A DNA stretch of 64,000 nt from Tropicibacter sp. Alg240-R139 (lineage in GTDB: Bacteria; Pseudomonadota; Alphaproteobacteria; Rhodobacterales; Rhodobacteraceae), in assembly GCF_900537075.1 (NCBI RefSeq), contig NZ_UNRA01000008.1:3-64002 (forward strand), written 5' to 3'. The notes below the pieces were generated by a model. It was not told the origin of the DNA and ran no database searches. It worked only from the letters and a program-made list of their open reading frames with translations. This document shows, piece after piece, positions 1 through 9,309 of this stretch. The position numbers and the translations under genes are program-made. Within the stretch, counting starts at the first letter, position 1. Every line of letters starts with the position of its first letter.

Positions 1-11
1 ATAAGAGACAG
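1..11 (+). other. Residual Tn5/Nextera mosaic-end adapter at contig end
   Basis: The first 11 bases, ATAAGAGACAG, are identical to the last 11 bases of the 19-base Tn5 mosaic end AGATGTGTATAAGAGACAG used in transposase-based sequencing libraries. They also create an in-frame TAA (2-4) directly before the open Wza-type reading frame. The simplest reading is untrimmed adapter at an assembly end; genomic sequence probably begins at about base 12. Confidence 0.85.
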
Positions 12-322
12 GCTATACCCTGCCTTTTGATCGTCAGACGACACTGGCTGACGCGCTGTTCGACGGCAACGGTTTTTCCAGCGAAACCTCGGACCCGTCG
101 GAAATCTATGTGCTGCGCGCGGCCCCCAAGAAGGGCCACCAAGAGCGTGTGCTCGCCTTGCATCTGGATGCCGAAAACGCCGCCGCCTTTGTTATGGCCA
201 CCAAGCTGGAACTGCGGCCCAACGACATCGTCTTTATCGCCGAGCAGCGCGTGACCCGTTGGGGCCGCGTCGTCAATCAGCTTGGCCCCGGCCTGATCGC
301 AGCAGCCATCGCCGGGTTGTGA
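12..322 (+). CDS. Wza-type polysaccharide export protein, C-terminal part
   Basis: The reading frame is open from the contig edge to the stop at 320-322 and gives about 103 residues. Its end, with HLDAENAAAF, ELRPNDIVFIAEQ and TRWGRVVNQLGP, matches the conserved C-terminus of outer-membrane polysaccharide export proteins (Wza/KpsD family with SLBB domains). These form the outer-membrane channel for Wzy- or ABC-made polysaccharides. The export motif and signal peptide lie outside the window. The in-frame stop at 2-4 is adapter, not a real boundary. A Wzc partner is encoded at 22994-25138. The gene is followed directly by a strong hairpin. Confidence 0.8.
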
Positions 323-337
323 TGGCCTAAGACCTAC

Positions 338-370
338 GGCATGAGGGGTCCGGACTGGACCCCTCATGCC
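338..370 (+). terminator. Perfect 14-bp inverted repeat after wza-like gene
   Basis: GGCATGAGGGGTCC is followed by a 5-base loop and its exact reverse complement GGACCCCTCATGCC. It sits 15 bases after the wza-like stop and 21 bases before the phosphatase start, so it probably ends the export transcript. There is no clean T-run after it, so termination may be partial. Confidence 0.7.
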
Positions 371-391
371 GGTTCCTATATTTCCCGGTAC

Positions 392-1156
392 ATGTCACTT
401 CTCAAACGCCTCTTCTCCGGCAAGCCCAAGGCCGTGCCCTTCATCGCCGAGCTGGCCCCCGATACCCCGTTCTATGTCATCGGGGATGTGCATGGTCGTA
501 TGGACCTGCTGGACAGGCTGTTGACCAAGATCGACGCCGAAGATGGCGCCTTGGGCGTGCCGCTGGTCTTTGTCGGCGATTACATCGACCGGGGCGAACA
601 AAGCGCCCAGGTGTTGCGCCATGTCCATGCTCTAAGTCAGAGCGCGGGCCGCCAGGTGATCTGCCTGACCGGCAACCACGAAGACATGCTGCTCAAGTTC
701 CTCGAAGATCCGGCCGAGCGTGGCGCCCGTTGGCTGCGCTATGGTGGGTTGCAGACCCTGTTCAGCTTTGATGTCGGCGCGATTTCCGACCAAAGCACGG
801 ATGGCGCGATGGAACAGGCCCGCAATGCGCTCGAAGACGCCATGGGCCCTGAGATGATCAAATGGCTCGAGGACATGCCAACTTCATGGCAGACCGGCAA
901 TGTTGCAGTGGTTCATGCCGCCGCCGATCCGGCTGAACCTATCGCCACACAAAGCCCGCGCATCCTGAAATGGGGGCACCCGGATTTCCACCACAAGGCC
1001 CGCAGCGACGGTACTTGGGTGGTGCATGGCCATACCATCGTGGACGAAGCCAACGCAACCGACGGGCGTATCGCCACTGACACCGGCGCCTTTGCTACCG
1101 GCAAGCTGACAGCGGCTTATATCGAGCCGGGCAATCTGCGCTTTATCCAGGCCTAA
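392..1156 (+). CDS. Metallophosphatase (PPP/calcineurin-like serine/threonine phosphatase type)
   Basis: The 254-residue product carries the three metal-binding signatures of PPP-type phosphatases: GDVHG (residues 31-35), GDYIDRG (62-68) and GNHE (94-97), followed by later histidines such as the one in VVHGHT. This is the bis-metal calcineurin-like fold found in bacterial PrpA/PphA and ApaH-like enzymes. No signal peptide is seen, so it should act in the cytoplasm. An upstream ATG at 341 lies inside the terminator hairpin, so 392 is the better start. Lying next to wza and opposite the BY-kinase Wzc locus, it could act on export phosphoproteins, but the sequence shows nothing about substrate. 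Confidence 0.85.
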   Translation: MSLLKRLFSGKPKAVPFIAELAPDTPFYVIGDVHGRMDLLDRLLTKIDAEDGALGVPLVFVGDYIDRGEQSAQVLRHVHALSQSAGRQVICLTGNHEDMLLKFLEDPAERGARWLRYGGLQTLFSFDVGAISDQSTDGAMEQARNALEDAMGPEMIKWLEDMPTSWQTGNVAVVHAAADPAEPIATQSPRILKWGHPDFHHKARSDGTWVVHGHTIVDEANATDGRIATDTGAFATGKLTAAYIEPGNLRFIQA

Positions 1157-1178
1157 TAAGGGCGACAAAGCCCTATTA
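1154..1178. terminator. Bidirectional hairpin between convergent genes
   Basis: An AGGGC/GCCCT stem extended by TAAT/ATTA, with a one-base bulge and a 6-base loop, lies between the convergent phosphatase and fcl genes. A T-rich stretch follows on the plus strand. It is the only structure in the 26-base gap. Confidence 0.55.
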
Positions 1179-1182
1179 GACC

Positions 1183-2157
1183 CTATTTTTGGCGCAGATC
1201 GGCTGTATCCAGGGACAGGAACCACGCATAGGTCTGGCGAATGCCCTCTTCCAGAGGGATGGTCGCGCTCCAGCCCATGTCGGCCAGACGGGACACATCC
1301 ATCAGCTTGCGCGGTGCGCCATCGGGTTTAGAGCTGTCAAACGCCAGCCGACCTGTAAAGCCGGTCACCCGCGCCACGGTTTCGGCCAGCTCGCGGATGG
1401 TCACATCGGTGCCCGAACCCACGTTGATGTGGCTCAGCATCTCTTGCGTATTGGCCCCATAAGTGTCCGCGTCCAGATCGGCCACAAACAACGAGGCCGC
1501 CGCCATGTCATCCACATGCAGGAACTCGCGCATGGGTGTGCCGCTGCCCCAGATCACCACCTCGTCCAGCCCATCGCGGGCGGCCTCGTGGAATCGGCGC
1601 ATCAGCGCGGGCAGCACGTGGGAATTCTCGGGGTGGAAATTGTCGCCGGGCCCATAAAGGTTCGTGGGCATCACCGAGCGATAGTCGCGCCCGTACTGGC
1701 GGTTGTAGCTTTCGCACAGCTTGATGCCCGCGATCTTGGCGATGGCATAAGGTTCGTTGGTGGGCTCCAGCGTGCCAGTCAGCAGCGCGTCCTCGGACAT
1801 CGGTTGTGCGGCCATCTTGGGATAGATGCAGGATGACCCCAGCTGCAACAGACGCTGCACATCCGCCTGATGGGCGGCATGGATCACGTTGCATTCGATC
1901 ATCAGGTTTTCATAGATGAACTGCGCCGGATAGGAGTTGTTGGCCACGATCCCGCCCACGCGTGCTGCGGCCAGGATCACCTGATCAGGACGCTCGGCAG
2001 CCATGAAATCTTGCACCGCGGCCTGGTTGGTCAGGTCCAGCTCCGCACTGGTGCGGGTGATCAGATCCAACTCTTCGCCCGCATCCTTGCGCGCCTGCAA
2101 CTGGCGCAGGATCGCGCCCCCCACCATGCCCCGGTGGCCTGCCACATAGATCTTCAT
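1183..2157 (-). CDS. fcl: GDP-L-fucose synthase
   Basis: This 324-residue extended SDR protein has the NADP-binding GHRGMVG motif (residues 7-13), the SSCIYP active-site stretch around residues 108-113, and catalytic Tyr137/Lys141 in YAIAK. These identify GDP-4-keto-6-deoxymannose 3,5-epimerase/4-reductase (Fcl/WcaG), which makes GDP-L-fucose. It follows gmd with a 6-base gap on the same strand, giving the standard two-gene operon. Length and motifs are normal. The product supplies fucose for the surface polysaccharide encoded in this replicon. Confidence 0.96.
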   Translation of the reverse strand: MKIYVAGHRGMVGGAILRQLQARKDAGEELDLITRTSAELDLTNQAAVQDFMAAERPDQVILAAARVGGIVANNSYPAQFIYENLMIECNVIHAAHQADVQRLLQLGSSCIYPKMAAQPMSEDALLTGTLEPTNEPYAIAKIAGIKLCESYNRQYGRDYRSVMPTNLYGPGDNFHPENSHVLPALMRRFHEAARDGLDEVVIWGSGTPMREFLHVDDMAAASLFVADLDADTYGANTQEMLSHINVGSGTDVTIRELAETVARVTGFTGRLAFDSSKPDGAPRKLMDVSRLADMGWSATIPLEEGIRQTYAWFLSLDTADLRQK

Positions 2158-2163
2158 TGCGAC

Positions 2164-3285
2164 TTACCCCTCGTGTGAGACCGGCACATCCATGCCGTGC
2201 TCTTTCAACAGTGCATGGCGGCGGGCGGTTTTCAGATCCTCGGCCACCATCTCGGCGCACATCTCCTGCACGGTGATCTCGGGCGTCCAGCCCAGTTCCG
2301 ATTTCGCCTTGGAGGGATCGCCCAACAGGGTTTCAACCTCGGCGGGGCGGAAATAGCGCGTGTCGATGCGCATGATCACATCGCCCACCTTCAGCGCCGG
2401 GGCGCTGTCGCCTTCAATCGCCGTCACGGTGGCGATCTCTTCAACCCCCTCGCCGGTGAACTCTAGCGAGATGCCCAGCTCCTCGGCCGACCAGGCGATG
2501 AACTGGCGCACGGAATACTGCACGCCGGTGGCGATGACAAAATCCTGGGGCTCATCCTGCTGCAGCATCATCCACTGCATGCGCACGTAATCCTTGGCGT
2601 GACCCCAGTCGCGCAGCGCGTCGATGTTGCCCATGTACAGGCCCTCTTCGAGCCCTTGGGCGATATTGGCCAGACCACGGGTGATCTTGCGGGTCACAAA
2701 TGTCTCGCCACGGCGCGGGCTCTCGTGGTTGAACAGGATGCCGTTGCAGGCATACATGCCGTACGCCTCGCGGTAGTTCACCGTGATCCAATAGCTGTAA
2801 AGCTTGGCCACCGCATAAGGGGAACGCGGGTAGAAAGGCGTTGTTTCCTTCTGCGGGGTTTCCTGCACCAAGCCATAGAGTTCCGATGTCGAGGCCTGAT
2901 AAAATCGCGTCTTCTTTTCCAGCCCCAGAAACCGGATTGCCTCGAGCAGACGCAGCGTGCCCATGCCATCGACGTCAGCGGTGTATTCCGGGCTTTCAAA
3001 CGACACGGCCACATGGGATTGCGCGCCCAGGTTATAGACCTCGTCGGGCTGGACCTCTTGAATGATGCGGGTCAGGTTCGACGTGTCGGTCAGATCGCCG
3101 TAATGCAGCTTGAACCGGGCATTGTCGACATGGGGATCTTCATAGATATGATCGACCCGGGCGGTGTTGAACAGCGACGAGCGGCGCTTGATGCCGTGCA
3201 CCTCATAGCCTTTTTCCAGCAAGAACTCTGCCAGATAGGATCCATCCTGTCCGGTCACACCGGTGATAAGCGCCGTCTTTGTCAT
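2164..3285 (-). CDS. gmd: GDP-mannose 4,6-dehydratase
   Basis: The 373-residue protein begins with the Rossmann motif GVTGQDG (residues 9-15), continues through STSELYG near 132-138 and has the catalytic Tyr157/Lys161 in [17 protein letters not shown] is typical of Gmd. It converts GDP-D-mannose to GDP-4-keto-6-deoxy-D-mannose, the substrate of the fcl product encoded 6 bases downstream. No GDP-mannose pyrophosphorylase is visible in the window, so GDP-mannose must come from elsewhere. Confidence 0.97.
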   Translation of the reverse strand: MTKTALITGVTGQDGSYLAEFLLEKGYEVHGIKRRSSLFNTARVDHIYEDPHVDNARFKLHYGDLTDTSNLTRIIQEVQPDEVYNLGAQSHVAVSFESPEYTADVDGMGTLRLLEAIRFLGLEKKTRFYQASTSELYGLVQETPQKETTPFYPRSPYAVAKLYSYWITVNYREAYGMYACNGILFNHESPRRGETFVTRKITRGLANIAQGLEEGLYMGNIDALRDWGHAKDYVRMQWMMLQQDEPQDFVIATGVQYSVRQFIAWSAEELGISLEFTGEGVEEIATVTAIEGDSAPALKVGDVIMRIDTRYFRPAEVETLLGDPSKAKSELGWTPEITVQEMCAEMVAEDLKTARRHALLKEHGMDVPVSHEG

Positions 3286-3436
3286 GTGATCCTACCTATT
3301 TAACCCGCCCCCCGATTGGGGTCTGTTCAGACTTTGGTCATACCCAGAGCCAGGGCCACTGGCAATGCATCGCCCCTGGCCCCACTACGCTTCCGGCATA
3401 GGCCCGCCCGTCCGCGGCTTCAAAGGAAAAGGGGGC

Positions 3437-3471
3437 AAAAACGAAAACAGGCCCCGAAGCGGGACCTGTTT
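3437..3471 (-). terminator. Intrinsic terminator of the yjbE-like gene
   Basis: Read on the minus strand, AAACAGG and its complement CCTGTTT bracket a GC-rich stem (3445-3471) with a short loop, followed by TTTTCGT and then TTTT. It lies 40 bases after the yjbE-like stop and is a good rho-independent terminator. Confidence 0.75.
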
Positions 3472-3510
3472 CCAAATTCATCCAATCCATCAGCTGGATC
3501 GCAAAAACGA

Positions 3511-3765
3511 TCAGTTGGTGGTGGTGGTGGTGCTGGCGTTGTTGTCGTCGTCGTCGGCGATAACCGCAACGATGCCGATCACGCCCAGACCGATGGCTGC
3601 TGCTGCAACCGGGGCTGCTGCGATTGCGCCGCCCAGACCACCAGCGCCGCCCAGACCCACGGGGGCTGGCTGAGCTTGGGTTACCTGCACGGGCAGATCT
3701 TCAGCTACAACAGCGACCGGAGCCATCAGTGCGCATACTGCGATAATTCCTGCAATTTTTTTCAT
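3511..3765 (-). CDS. YjbE/GfcA-like small secreted protein with Asp/Thr tail
   Basis: The start at 3765 has AAAGGA 9 bases upstream and gives an 84-residue protein. It opens with a signal peptide (MKKIAGIIAVCALMAPVAVVA), followed by an Ala/Gly/Pro-rich middle and a hydrophobic stretch. The end is four Asp, Asn-Asn and a run of Thr. E. coli YjbE is also a tiny Ala-rich secreted protein ending in poly-Thr, and it is encoded with yjbF and yjbH, which precede this gene on the same strand. The function of YjbE is not established beyond a role in extracellular polysaccharide. An in-frame ATG 24 codons upstream has no signal-peptide logic and was not used. Confidence 0.7.
   Translation of the reverse strand: MKKIAGIIAVCALMAPVAVVAEDLPVQVTQAQPAPVGLGGAGGLGGAIAAAPVAAAAIGLGVIGIVAVIADDDDNNASTTTTTN
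3515..3558. repeat. Trinucleotide microsatellite encoding the Thr and Asp runs
   Basis: Runs of GGT and GTC triplets (plus strand) encode the C-terminal Thr and Asp/Asn homopolymers of the small secreted protein. Such runs are prone to slippage in whole codons, so tail length may vary among strains. Confidence 0.7.
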
Positions 3766-3872
3766 AATCCAGATTCCTTTGACCAAGATGTGACACACGT
3801 CTACCGAAACGTTCACGACCTTATTTACATGATACACTTCGGAATTCCAAACGTATTTTTACTTCTGCTTCG

Positions 3873-4562
3873 TTAATCCGTCAGGCGGCGAAATCGCAGA
3901 TAACCGATGTTGGGTCCGGCCCATTGGCGCGACTGCATTACCACGCCACGACGCTTGTCGACCCAATATTCATTGGTGATTGAGCCCTTTCGCCCCTCAC
4001 AGCTCTGGCGAATGTGCTGCGTGGTGTGGCGTCGTTCGACGATTTCGATGGTTTCCTGACCCAAGTCAGTCAACTCACAGCCAAAGGCAAAAGGCACCTC
4101 GCGGTTGTCGCGGGCAAGAATCATCTGGATGTGCTCGCCCTCATGGCTGGGTCCGGGTTCAGACCCGCTGACCTGCACCGAGCTCGAGAGCAGGTCGCCC
4201 CAGAACCCTCGCGTCGAAATCAGAACACCGTTGCGCATGGCAACCGAAAAATCGTCGTTGGTGCGCCAGACCTGCACCTGGCCCGGCAGATTGTCGCGGG
4301 TCTCAAAGTGCTTGATGACATAGGCCACCACATTGCTGCGTTCGACGATCATCTCTTGCACTGGTACATCTAAGCTGTCCAGAAATGCCCGCGTCGGTGC
4401 GGGCTGTGTGCCTGTGTCCCGTGCCTGGGTCCGCTTGGCGATGGCCTGCTGACCGGCACGATAGATTTCCACCTGCAGCGGTGCGGGCTCGGGCCCCTCG
4501 GCGCAGCCGACCAACACCAAACCGCCCAGCAACAGCCCGGCTGCCCGCGTCCATCGCACCAT
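3873..4562 (-). CDS. YjbF/GfcB-family outer-membrane lipoprotein
   Basis: From the start at 4562 (preceded by GGAGCAGG) the product is 229 residues. It has a 19-residue lipoprotein signal ending in the lipobox LVGC with Cys20. The body matches the YjbF/GfcB group found with group-4 capsule and yjb exopolysaccharide loci. Two earlier in-frame starts exist: 4583, which overlaps the yjbH stop as ATGA, and 4601. It follows yjbH on the same strand and is probably co-transcribed. The family has a periplasm-facing beta structure but no demonstrated enzymatic role. Confidence 0.78.
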   Translation of the reverse strand: MVRWTRAAGLLLGGLVLVGCAEGPEPAPLQVEIYRAGQQAIAKRTQARDTGTQPAPTRAFLDSLDVPVQEMIVERSNVVAYVIKHFETRDNLPGQVQVWRTNDDFSVAMRNGVLISTRGFWGDLLSSSVQVSGSEPGPSHEGEHIQMILARDNREVPFAFGCELTDLGQETIEIVERRHTTQHIRQSCEGRKGSITNEYWVDKRRGVVMQSRQWAGPNIGYLRFRRLTD

Positions 4563-4579
4563 CTGTCCTGCTCCCGTTC

Positions 4580-6826
4580 TCATTCCCAGAACCTCGGCCA
4601 TTGATCCGACAGCACGTTGCGATGCGCGCCGCGGACCTGATTGTACAACCGTCCCGGTACATGTACGCGGGCGCCGCCGTCACGCTGAATCGGCCGGATG
4701 GTGGTGCCGACTCCGCGCTTGCTGGGGCTGCCCAGGAACCAGGTGACCGGGATACGGAAGCGGATCCCCTTGTCGAACGAGCCTTCACCGAATTCGGCCG
4801 CCGAGACATTGGTTCTGGTAAAGAAGCCGCCCACCGACCAGCCATTGTTGAACACCCGGTCGACACCCAGGGTGGCACCGAAATCTCCGGCCAGATAACG
4901 CCCGACATCCAACTGTGCCAAAAAGCCGTTTTCAAAGTCGTAATAGGCCGATGCATGGCCCGTGGCGACGCGGTAATCCCGAAACCCGAACAACTGGTCG
5001 TAATCGCGCTTAAGCGCATAGTTCGCCTCGACTCCCAGGGCCAGACGACTGTTGACCGGTTTCCACAACAGCTCGGTCGACAGCCCACCATAGCCATATT
5101 CGAAATACCCCGCCGTCACCCGCGCATAGAGATCCGGTGAAGGTTTCCAGTAGCGCGCCAGATACAGCTGGTTCAGCGTGGTACCATATTGGGCATAAAG
5201 CACCCGGTCCGTCCGCACCGGCGGCAAGGCCGTGGCCGACGAAGTCCCGCCATCCAGGTTGCCAAAGAGCCGCTGGTTGATACGGCCGGCAATCACCCAG
5301 CCCGGCGCGGGCTGATAGCTGCCCCGCAGCGATACGCCCACATCCAGACGGAGGGGCGCTGTAACGTCAAAAAAGCCCGGCGTAAAATAGGGCGCCACCG
5401 ACCAGCTGGTGTTGGGATAAAGATCTTCGGCCTGAACTGCCGCCTCCGACAGGGGCCGCGGATCGGTAAAGCGGGTTTCCACCAGCATCTGATCCGAAGC
5501 GAAATTTTCGAATTCAAGCTGTTCCAGGTCGGACCGGTGGATCACCACCGTCGACAACGGCAAACCCTGCGACACCAGCGTCAGCCGGAAAATCTCGATC
5601 GAGGCGGGCAGCACCCGCGTCATCGCCCGCGCCGCACGCCCGATGGCCACCGCGTTTGATCCGTATCGCAGGTTGCGGAATCGCAGCTCGGCAGTTTCAG
5701 CCGAGATGTCCAACGCCTCAAGCAGCAGCCCGTCTTCGACCAGCAGCGGGGCCAGCTGGTCGCGCAGATAAGGGGCCACTGCCGCCGTCGAGGCCGTCCA
5801 TTCGGTCGACCAGGCCACCGGATCGACCTGGGGATCGGGACGCGGCTGTACCGGATAAGGGGCCGGCAGGCGCGGCTGCACGTTGGGCTTGTAGGGACTC
5901 AACTGGATCTGAAAGTTCACCCCGATCTCGGAGCCGTAAAGATAATAGGCGCCCACGCGGGTGCGCGGTGTCCACTGATATTCCACACCAAAGTTGAAGG
6001 GCGAGCGCCGCTTAAACACCGAGGTGGTCTGAGTCTCGGTCACATAGGCATCCGAGGAATATTCCACCTTGAAGCCCAGCCGGTCATTGGCCTGCCATTC
6101 GATCCCGCCAAAGGCGGCAACAGGCCCCCGGAACCACTGGCTGTAGCCCGGATTACCACCCAGATCCCCAGCCGGTCGAGCAGGCCGGTTTCCGGTGCTG
6201 CCAAAAGATCCGTACGAGCCGAGCCGCCCCCAACCCAGACCCGCTGTTACCTTGAGCCGCCCCGGCAAGCGCGAGGTGCCCCAGGCCTGAGTGTTGAAGG
6301 TCTTTGTCGCAGCGATGAATTCACCCGCATAGATGCCGGTGCCCGCCAAATCCCGCATGCCCAGGGTCACACTGGGAAAGCGCCGGGTTTCCTTGAACAG
6401 GCGCATGCGGACGTCAAAGCTGCGGTCGTAATACGTCGCGATATTGCCGATGTTCCAATCTTCGACCACAATATAGCGGAACGAGGCCGTCATCCAGTCA
6501 AACGGCTGAAAGGCCAGCGTGATCCGGGTCTGGCCCCCAAAATTCGACACCGTGGTGGCAAACTGCCCCTCGGGCAGCATCTCGGCCGAGGGCATGTCCA
6601 CGATCCCCGGCATGCCGTAAAAGTTCAGTGTGGTCTGCGGCAGGGGCTCAAGCGTGGGCTCTTCCTGCGCGACCTGTGGGCTCTGACCGGTCTGTGCGGC
6701 CTGAGCAACCTGGTTCTCGGCAGTATCCGACGCGTCTTCGGCAAACACGGCACCCGAGCACAGCATCACCAGCCCGCTGACTATTCCCCCAAGCCGCATT
6801 TCCAATCCCGTCTTAACTTTCATCAC
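4580..6826 (-). CDS. yjbH: YjbH/GfcD-family outer-membrane polysaccharide protein
   Basis: The 748-residue protein starts with a signal peptide ending near AVFA, then a Gln/Glu/Pro-rich linker and the YjbH signature around LNFYGMPGIVDMPSAEMLP. The rest is rich in alternating aromatic strands such as GGFFTRTN, as expected of a beta-barrel. YjbH/GfcD proteins belong to extracellular polysaccharide loci and are thought to sit in the outer membrane as secretion components. Transcription order here is yjbH, yjbF, yjbE, the reverse of E. coli yjbEFGH, and yjbG is missing. The gene is full length for the family. Confidence 0.85.
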   Translation of the reverse strand: MMKVKTGLEMRLGGIVSGLVMLCSGAVFAEDASDTAENQVAQAAQTGQSPQVAQEEPTLEPLPQTTLNFYGMPGIVDMPSAEMLPEGQFATTVSNFGGQTRITLAFQPFDWMTASFRYIVVEDWNIGNIATYYDRSFDVRMRLFKETRRFPSVTLGMRDLAGTGIYAGEFIAATKTFNTQAWGTSRLPGRLKVTAGLGWGRLGSYGSFGSTGNRPARPAGDLGGNPGYSQWFRGPVAAFGGIEWQANDRLGFKVEYSSDAYVTETQTTSVFKRRSPFNFGVEYQWTPRTRVGAYYLYGSEIGVNFQIQLSPYKPNVQPRLPAPYPVQPRPDPQVDPVAWSTEWTASTAAVAPYLRDQLAPLLVEDGLLLEALDISAETAELRFRNLRYGSNAVAIGRAARAMTRVLPASIEIFRLTLVSQGLPLSTVVIHRSDLEQLEFENFASDQMLVETRFTDPRPLSEAAVQAEDLYPNTSWSVAPYFTPGFFDVTAPLRLDVGVSLRGSYQPAPGWVIAGRINQRLFGNLDGGTSSATALPPVRTDRVLYAQYGTTLNQLYLARYWKPSPDLYARVTAGYFEYGYGGLSTELLWKPVNSRLALGVEANYALKRDYDQLFGFRDYRVATGHASAYYDFENGFLAQLDVGRYLAGDFGATLGVDRVFNNGWSVGGFFTRTNVSAAEFGEGSFDKGIRFRIPVTWFLGSPSKRGVGTTIRPIQRDGGARVHVPGRLYNQVRGAHRNVLSDQWPRFWE

Positions 6827-6916
6827 GAACAGAATCCTGTCCGCTCATACCGTCGAATAATTTCTGCTGTAGACCACAGCCGCGCGCACCAAACAATGCG
6901 CCACCACCACAAAATA

Positions 6917-6942
6917 GCGCCACAGACCGGAGTCTGTGGCGC
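6917..6942 (-). terminator. Perfect 11-bp hairpin between galU and yjbH
   Basis: GCGCCACAGAC and its exact complement are separated by a 4-base loop. On the minus strand TATTTTG follows. It lies between the galU stop (7001) and the yjbH start (6826), so it most likely ends the galU transcript. Confidence 0.75.
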
Positions 6943-7000
6943 AAATACAGCATGGATTGGGCTGTGGTTCCCGTCCCCCTTCAGACACGCTTCTAGGGGC

Positions 7001-7894
7001 TTATTCAGCAGCTTTGCGGCTCATTTCGATCTCGCTCAGATAGCGGCTCAGATCATCACGCAGATCATCGCGAGCCAAAGCAAAAGCCACGGTTGCCTGC
7101 AAAAACCCCGCCTTAGAGCCACAATCGAACCGCTGCCCGCGGAAGCGATACCCGTAGACAGGCGTGCCCCTGTCGATGTCAGCAGCAATGGCGTCGGTCA
7201 GCTGAATTTCACCGCCCGCGCCCGACTTGATCTGGTTGAGCGTCTTGAGCACCGAGGGCGCCAGGATATAGCGGCCAATGACGGCCAGGTTCGATGGCGC
7301 GTCTTCGGCGGATGGCTTTTCCACCATGCCCTTGGCGGACACCACACTGCCCATGTCCTCGGCCACATCGAGCACCCCATACGAACTGGTCTGCTCGGGC
7401 GGCACCTCCATCGCGGCAACCATATTGCCCCCGGTATCGGCATAGGCTTCGACCATCTGCTGCAAACAGGGTTTTTCGGCCGCGATCACATCGTCGGGCA
7501 GGATCACCATGAACGGCTCGTTGCCGATCAGACGGCGCGCGCACCAGACCGCGTGGCCCAGGCCAAGCGCCTTGTGCTGGCGGATATAAGCGATGGCGCC
7601 GCTGTCCATGTTGGTGGCTTTCAACGTGTTCAGCAGCTCGGTCTTGCCCTTCTTGCGCAGCTCCTGCTCCAGAATGGGCGAATGGTCGAAATAATCTTCA
7701 AGCGCGGATTTCCCGCGCGAGGTGACAAAAATGAATTCCTTGATGCCCGCCGCGCGGGCCTCGTCGATGGCATATTGCACCAACGGACGGTCGACAAGGG
7801 TCATGATTTCCTTGGGCACCGATTTGGTCGCCGGCAGGAACCGGGTCCCCATACCGGCTACGGGAAAAATAGCCTTGGTGACTTTGCGTGTCAT
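7001..7894 (-). CDS. galU: UTP-glucose-1-phosphate uridylyltransferase
   Basis: From the start at 7894 (an alternative ATG lies at 7909) the protein is 297 residues. The N-terminal PVAGMGTRFLPATKSVPKE is the GalU nucleotide-binding loop, and VEKP and the later FDCGSK motif are also typical. It forms UDP-glucose from UTP and glucose-1-phosphate in the cytoplasm. UDP-glucose then feeds Ugd (16901-18205) and GalE (18612-19595) on the same replicon. It is flanked by a terminator and yjbH downstream. A second chromosomal galU is likely but cannot be seen here. Confidence 0.95.
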   Translation of the reverse strand: MTRKVTKAIFPVAGMGTRFLPATKSVPKEIMTLVDRPLVQYAIDEARAAGIKEFIFVTSRGKSALEDYFDHSPILEQELRKKGKTELLNTLKATNMDSGAIAYIRQHKALGLGHAVWCARRLIGNEPFMVILPDDVIAAEKPCLQQMVEAYADTGGNMVAAMEVPPEQTSSYGVLDVAEDMGSVVSAKGMVEKPSAEDAPSNLAVIGRYILAPSVLKTLNQIKSGAGGEIQLTDAIAADIDRGTPVYGYRFRGQRFDCGSKAGFLQATVAFALARDDLRDDLSRYLSEIEMSRKAAE

Positions 7895-8058
7895 ATGGCT
7901 GATCCTCAAATACTGATTAAGTCTGCTCTGATAACGGCGATGTTACACCGCCGCCTTGGTATAGGCGTGAACGGACCCTGCAATCAATGATGTTGCAAGG
8001 TTCTGACAGGAACCTGATCACGGTTTCATTCCTCCCCTTCACACCCCCTTGGCGCGCA

Positions 8059-9309
8059 TCATGGGGCCGGGATGTGACACGATTGCGGCACCAATGCGTT
8101 CATTTGCCGAATGTGTTCCGGCAGGCAACGGGTCATGAAATCATAAGCCCCCACCACATGGGCCCGCGCCGCAGGCCCCAGATGCGCATAAGCGCCGGGA
8201 TGGGTCAGCACATCAATCACCTGATCAGCGATGGCCTTGGGATCAAAGAAATCGACCAGCAGACCGGTTTCACCGTGGGTCACCGCCTCGCGCACGGGCG
8301 CCACATCCGCAGCCACCACCGTGGCCTGCATCGCCATCGCTTCGAGCACCGACCAGCTGAGCACAAAGGGCATCGTCAGATAAAGGTGACAGCGGCTCAG
8401 CTGCACCACCTGGCAAAAGTTTTCATACGGCAACCGGCCCAGGAAATGCACCCGGCTCCAGTCGACGCTGTCGCCCACCTCCTCCTCCATCTCGCCGCGC
8501 AGCCCCTTGGGGTGTTTACTCTTGCGCCCATAGGACACATCGTTGCCGCCCAGGATCAGCACCCGTGCGTTGGGGCGGGCCGCCAGGATATGGGGCAGCG
8601 CGCGCATAAAGACGTGAAAGCCGCGGGCATGCTCCAGATTGCGCGCCAGATAGGTGAACACCTCATCATCGCGTGTCAGTGGCCGCTCCATCCGCCCCAG
8701 CGTCAGCGCCACATCTGTGTTGGGGCGCAGATGGTCGGTGCGGATGCCGTCGTGACAGACATACATCTTGTCATGAAACAGCTTTGGGAAAGCATCGCGC
8801 TGCCAAAAGGTCGGTACGTGCCCCACGTCCACCGTGTGCAGGTTCATGTTCGGCACCACATTGCGCGCCCGCATCAGATAAGGCGTGTGCTCCGACACCG
8901 GTTCCTCGGGGTCGAACCCCACCAACCCGCCGGTCATGTTGTAGTAAAACTCAAAGAACCCAAGGATTGGCACGTCCGGCCACAGATCCTTGAAGAACGT
9001 CAGCTCGCCCCAGCCGGTGTGCCCCAGGATCAGATCCGGGCGAAACCCCTCGTCGCGTTCCAGCTTGCGCGCCGCCTCCATCGCGCCAAAGCCGACCCCG
9101 GCGGCGTTTTCCCAGACCTTGGACAACCCATAAGCCTTGTCAGCGGCCACATGGTGGGTCTTGTAAATGCAGGGGGTGACACCGGCGATCTTGGGTGCCG
9201 GGTTGCGTTGGGTCAGAAAGACGATCTGATGCCCGCCCTGCGCCACCAGCCATTGCACCAGCTCGCGGTATTGACCGGGCATGTTCTGATGCACGATCAG
9301 CAGCTTCAT
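8059..9309 (-). CDS. GT4-type glycosyltransferase of the rhamnose operon
   Basis: This 416-residue GT-B protein has an N-terminal Rossmann half ([20 protein letters not shown]). The C-terminal donor half contains [23 protein letters not shown] and the acidic SWSVLEAMA region in place of the usual EGxPxxxxEAMA. Its ATG overlaps the rmlA stop as ATGA, so it is translationally coupled to dTDP-rhamnose synthesis and is a reasonable candidate rhamnosyltransferase. That donor assignment is inference from position. The 149 bases to galU hold no clear element. The family normally acts at the inner face of the membrane. Confidence 0.85.
   Translation of the reverse strand: MKLLIVHQNMPGQYRELVQWLVAQGGHQIVFLTQRNPAPKIAGVTPCIYKTHHVAADKAYGLSKVWENAAGVGFGAMEAARKLERDEGFRPDLILGHTGWGELTFFKDLWPDVPILGFFEFYYNMTGGLVGFDPEEPVSEHTPYLMRARNVVPNMNLHTVDVGHVPTFWQRDAFPKLFHDKMYVCHDGIRTDHLRPNTDVALTLGRMERPLTRDDEVFTYLARNLEHARGFHVFMRALPHILAARPNARVLILGGNDVSYGRKSKHPKGLRGEMEEEVGDSVDWSRVHFLGRLPYENFCQVVQLSRCHLYLTMPFVLSWSVLEAMAMQATVVAADVAPVREAVTHGETGLLVDFFDPKAIADQVIDVLTHPGAYAHLGPAARAHVVGAYDFMTRCLPEHIRQMNALVPQSCHIPAP

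Noticed and set aside
341-391. N-terminal extension of the metallophosphatase from ATG 341
   Set aside because: The ATG lies inside the 14-bp terminator hairpin and the added residues do not match the family; ATG 392 puts the fold at the normal position.
3515-3558. Short repeats as a CRISPR array
   Set aside because: These are uninterrupted trinucleotide runs coding for Thr and Asp, without spacers.
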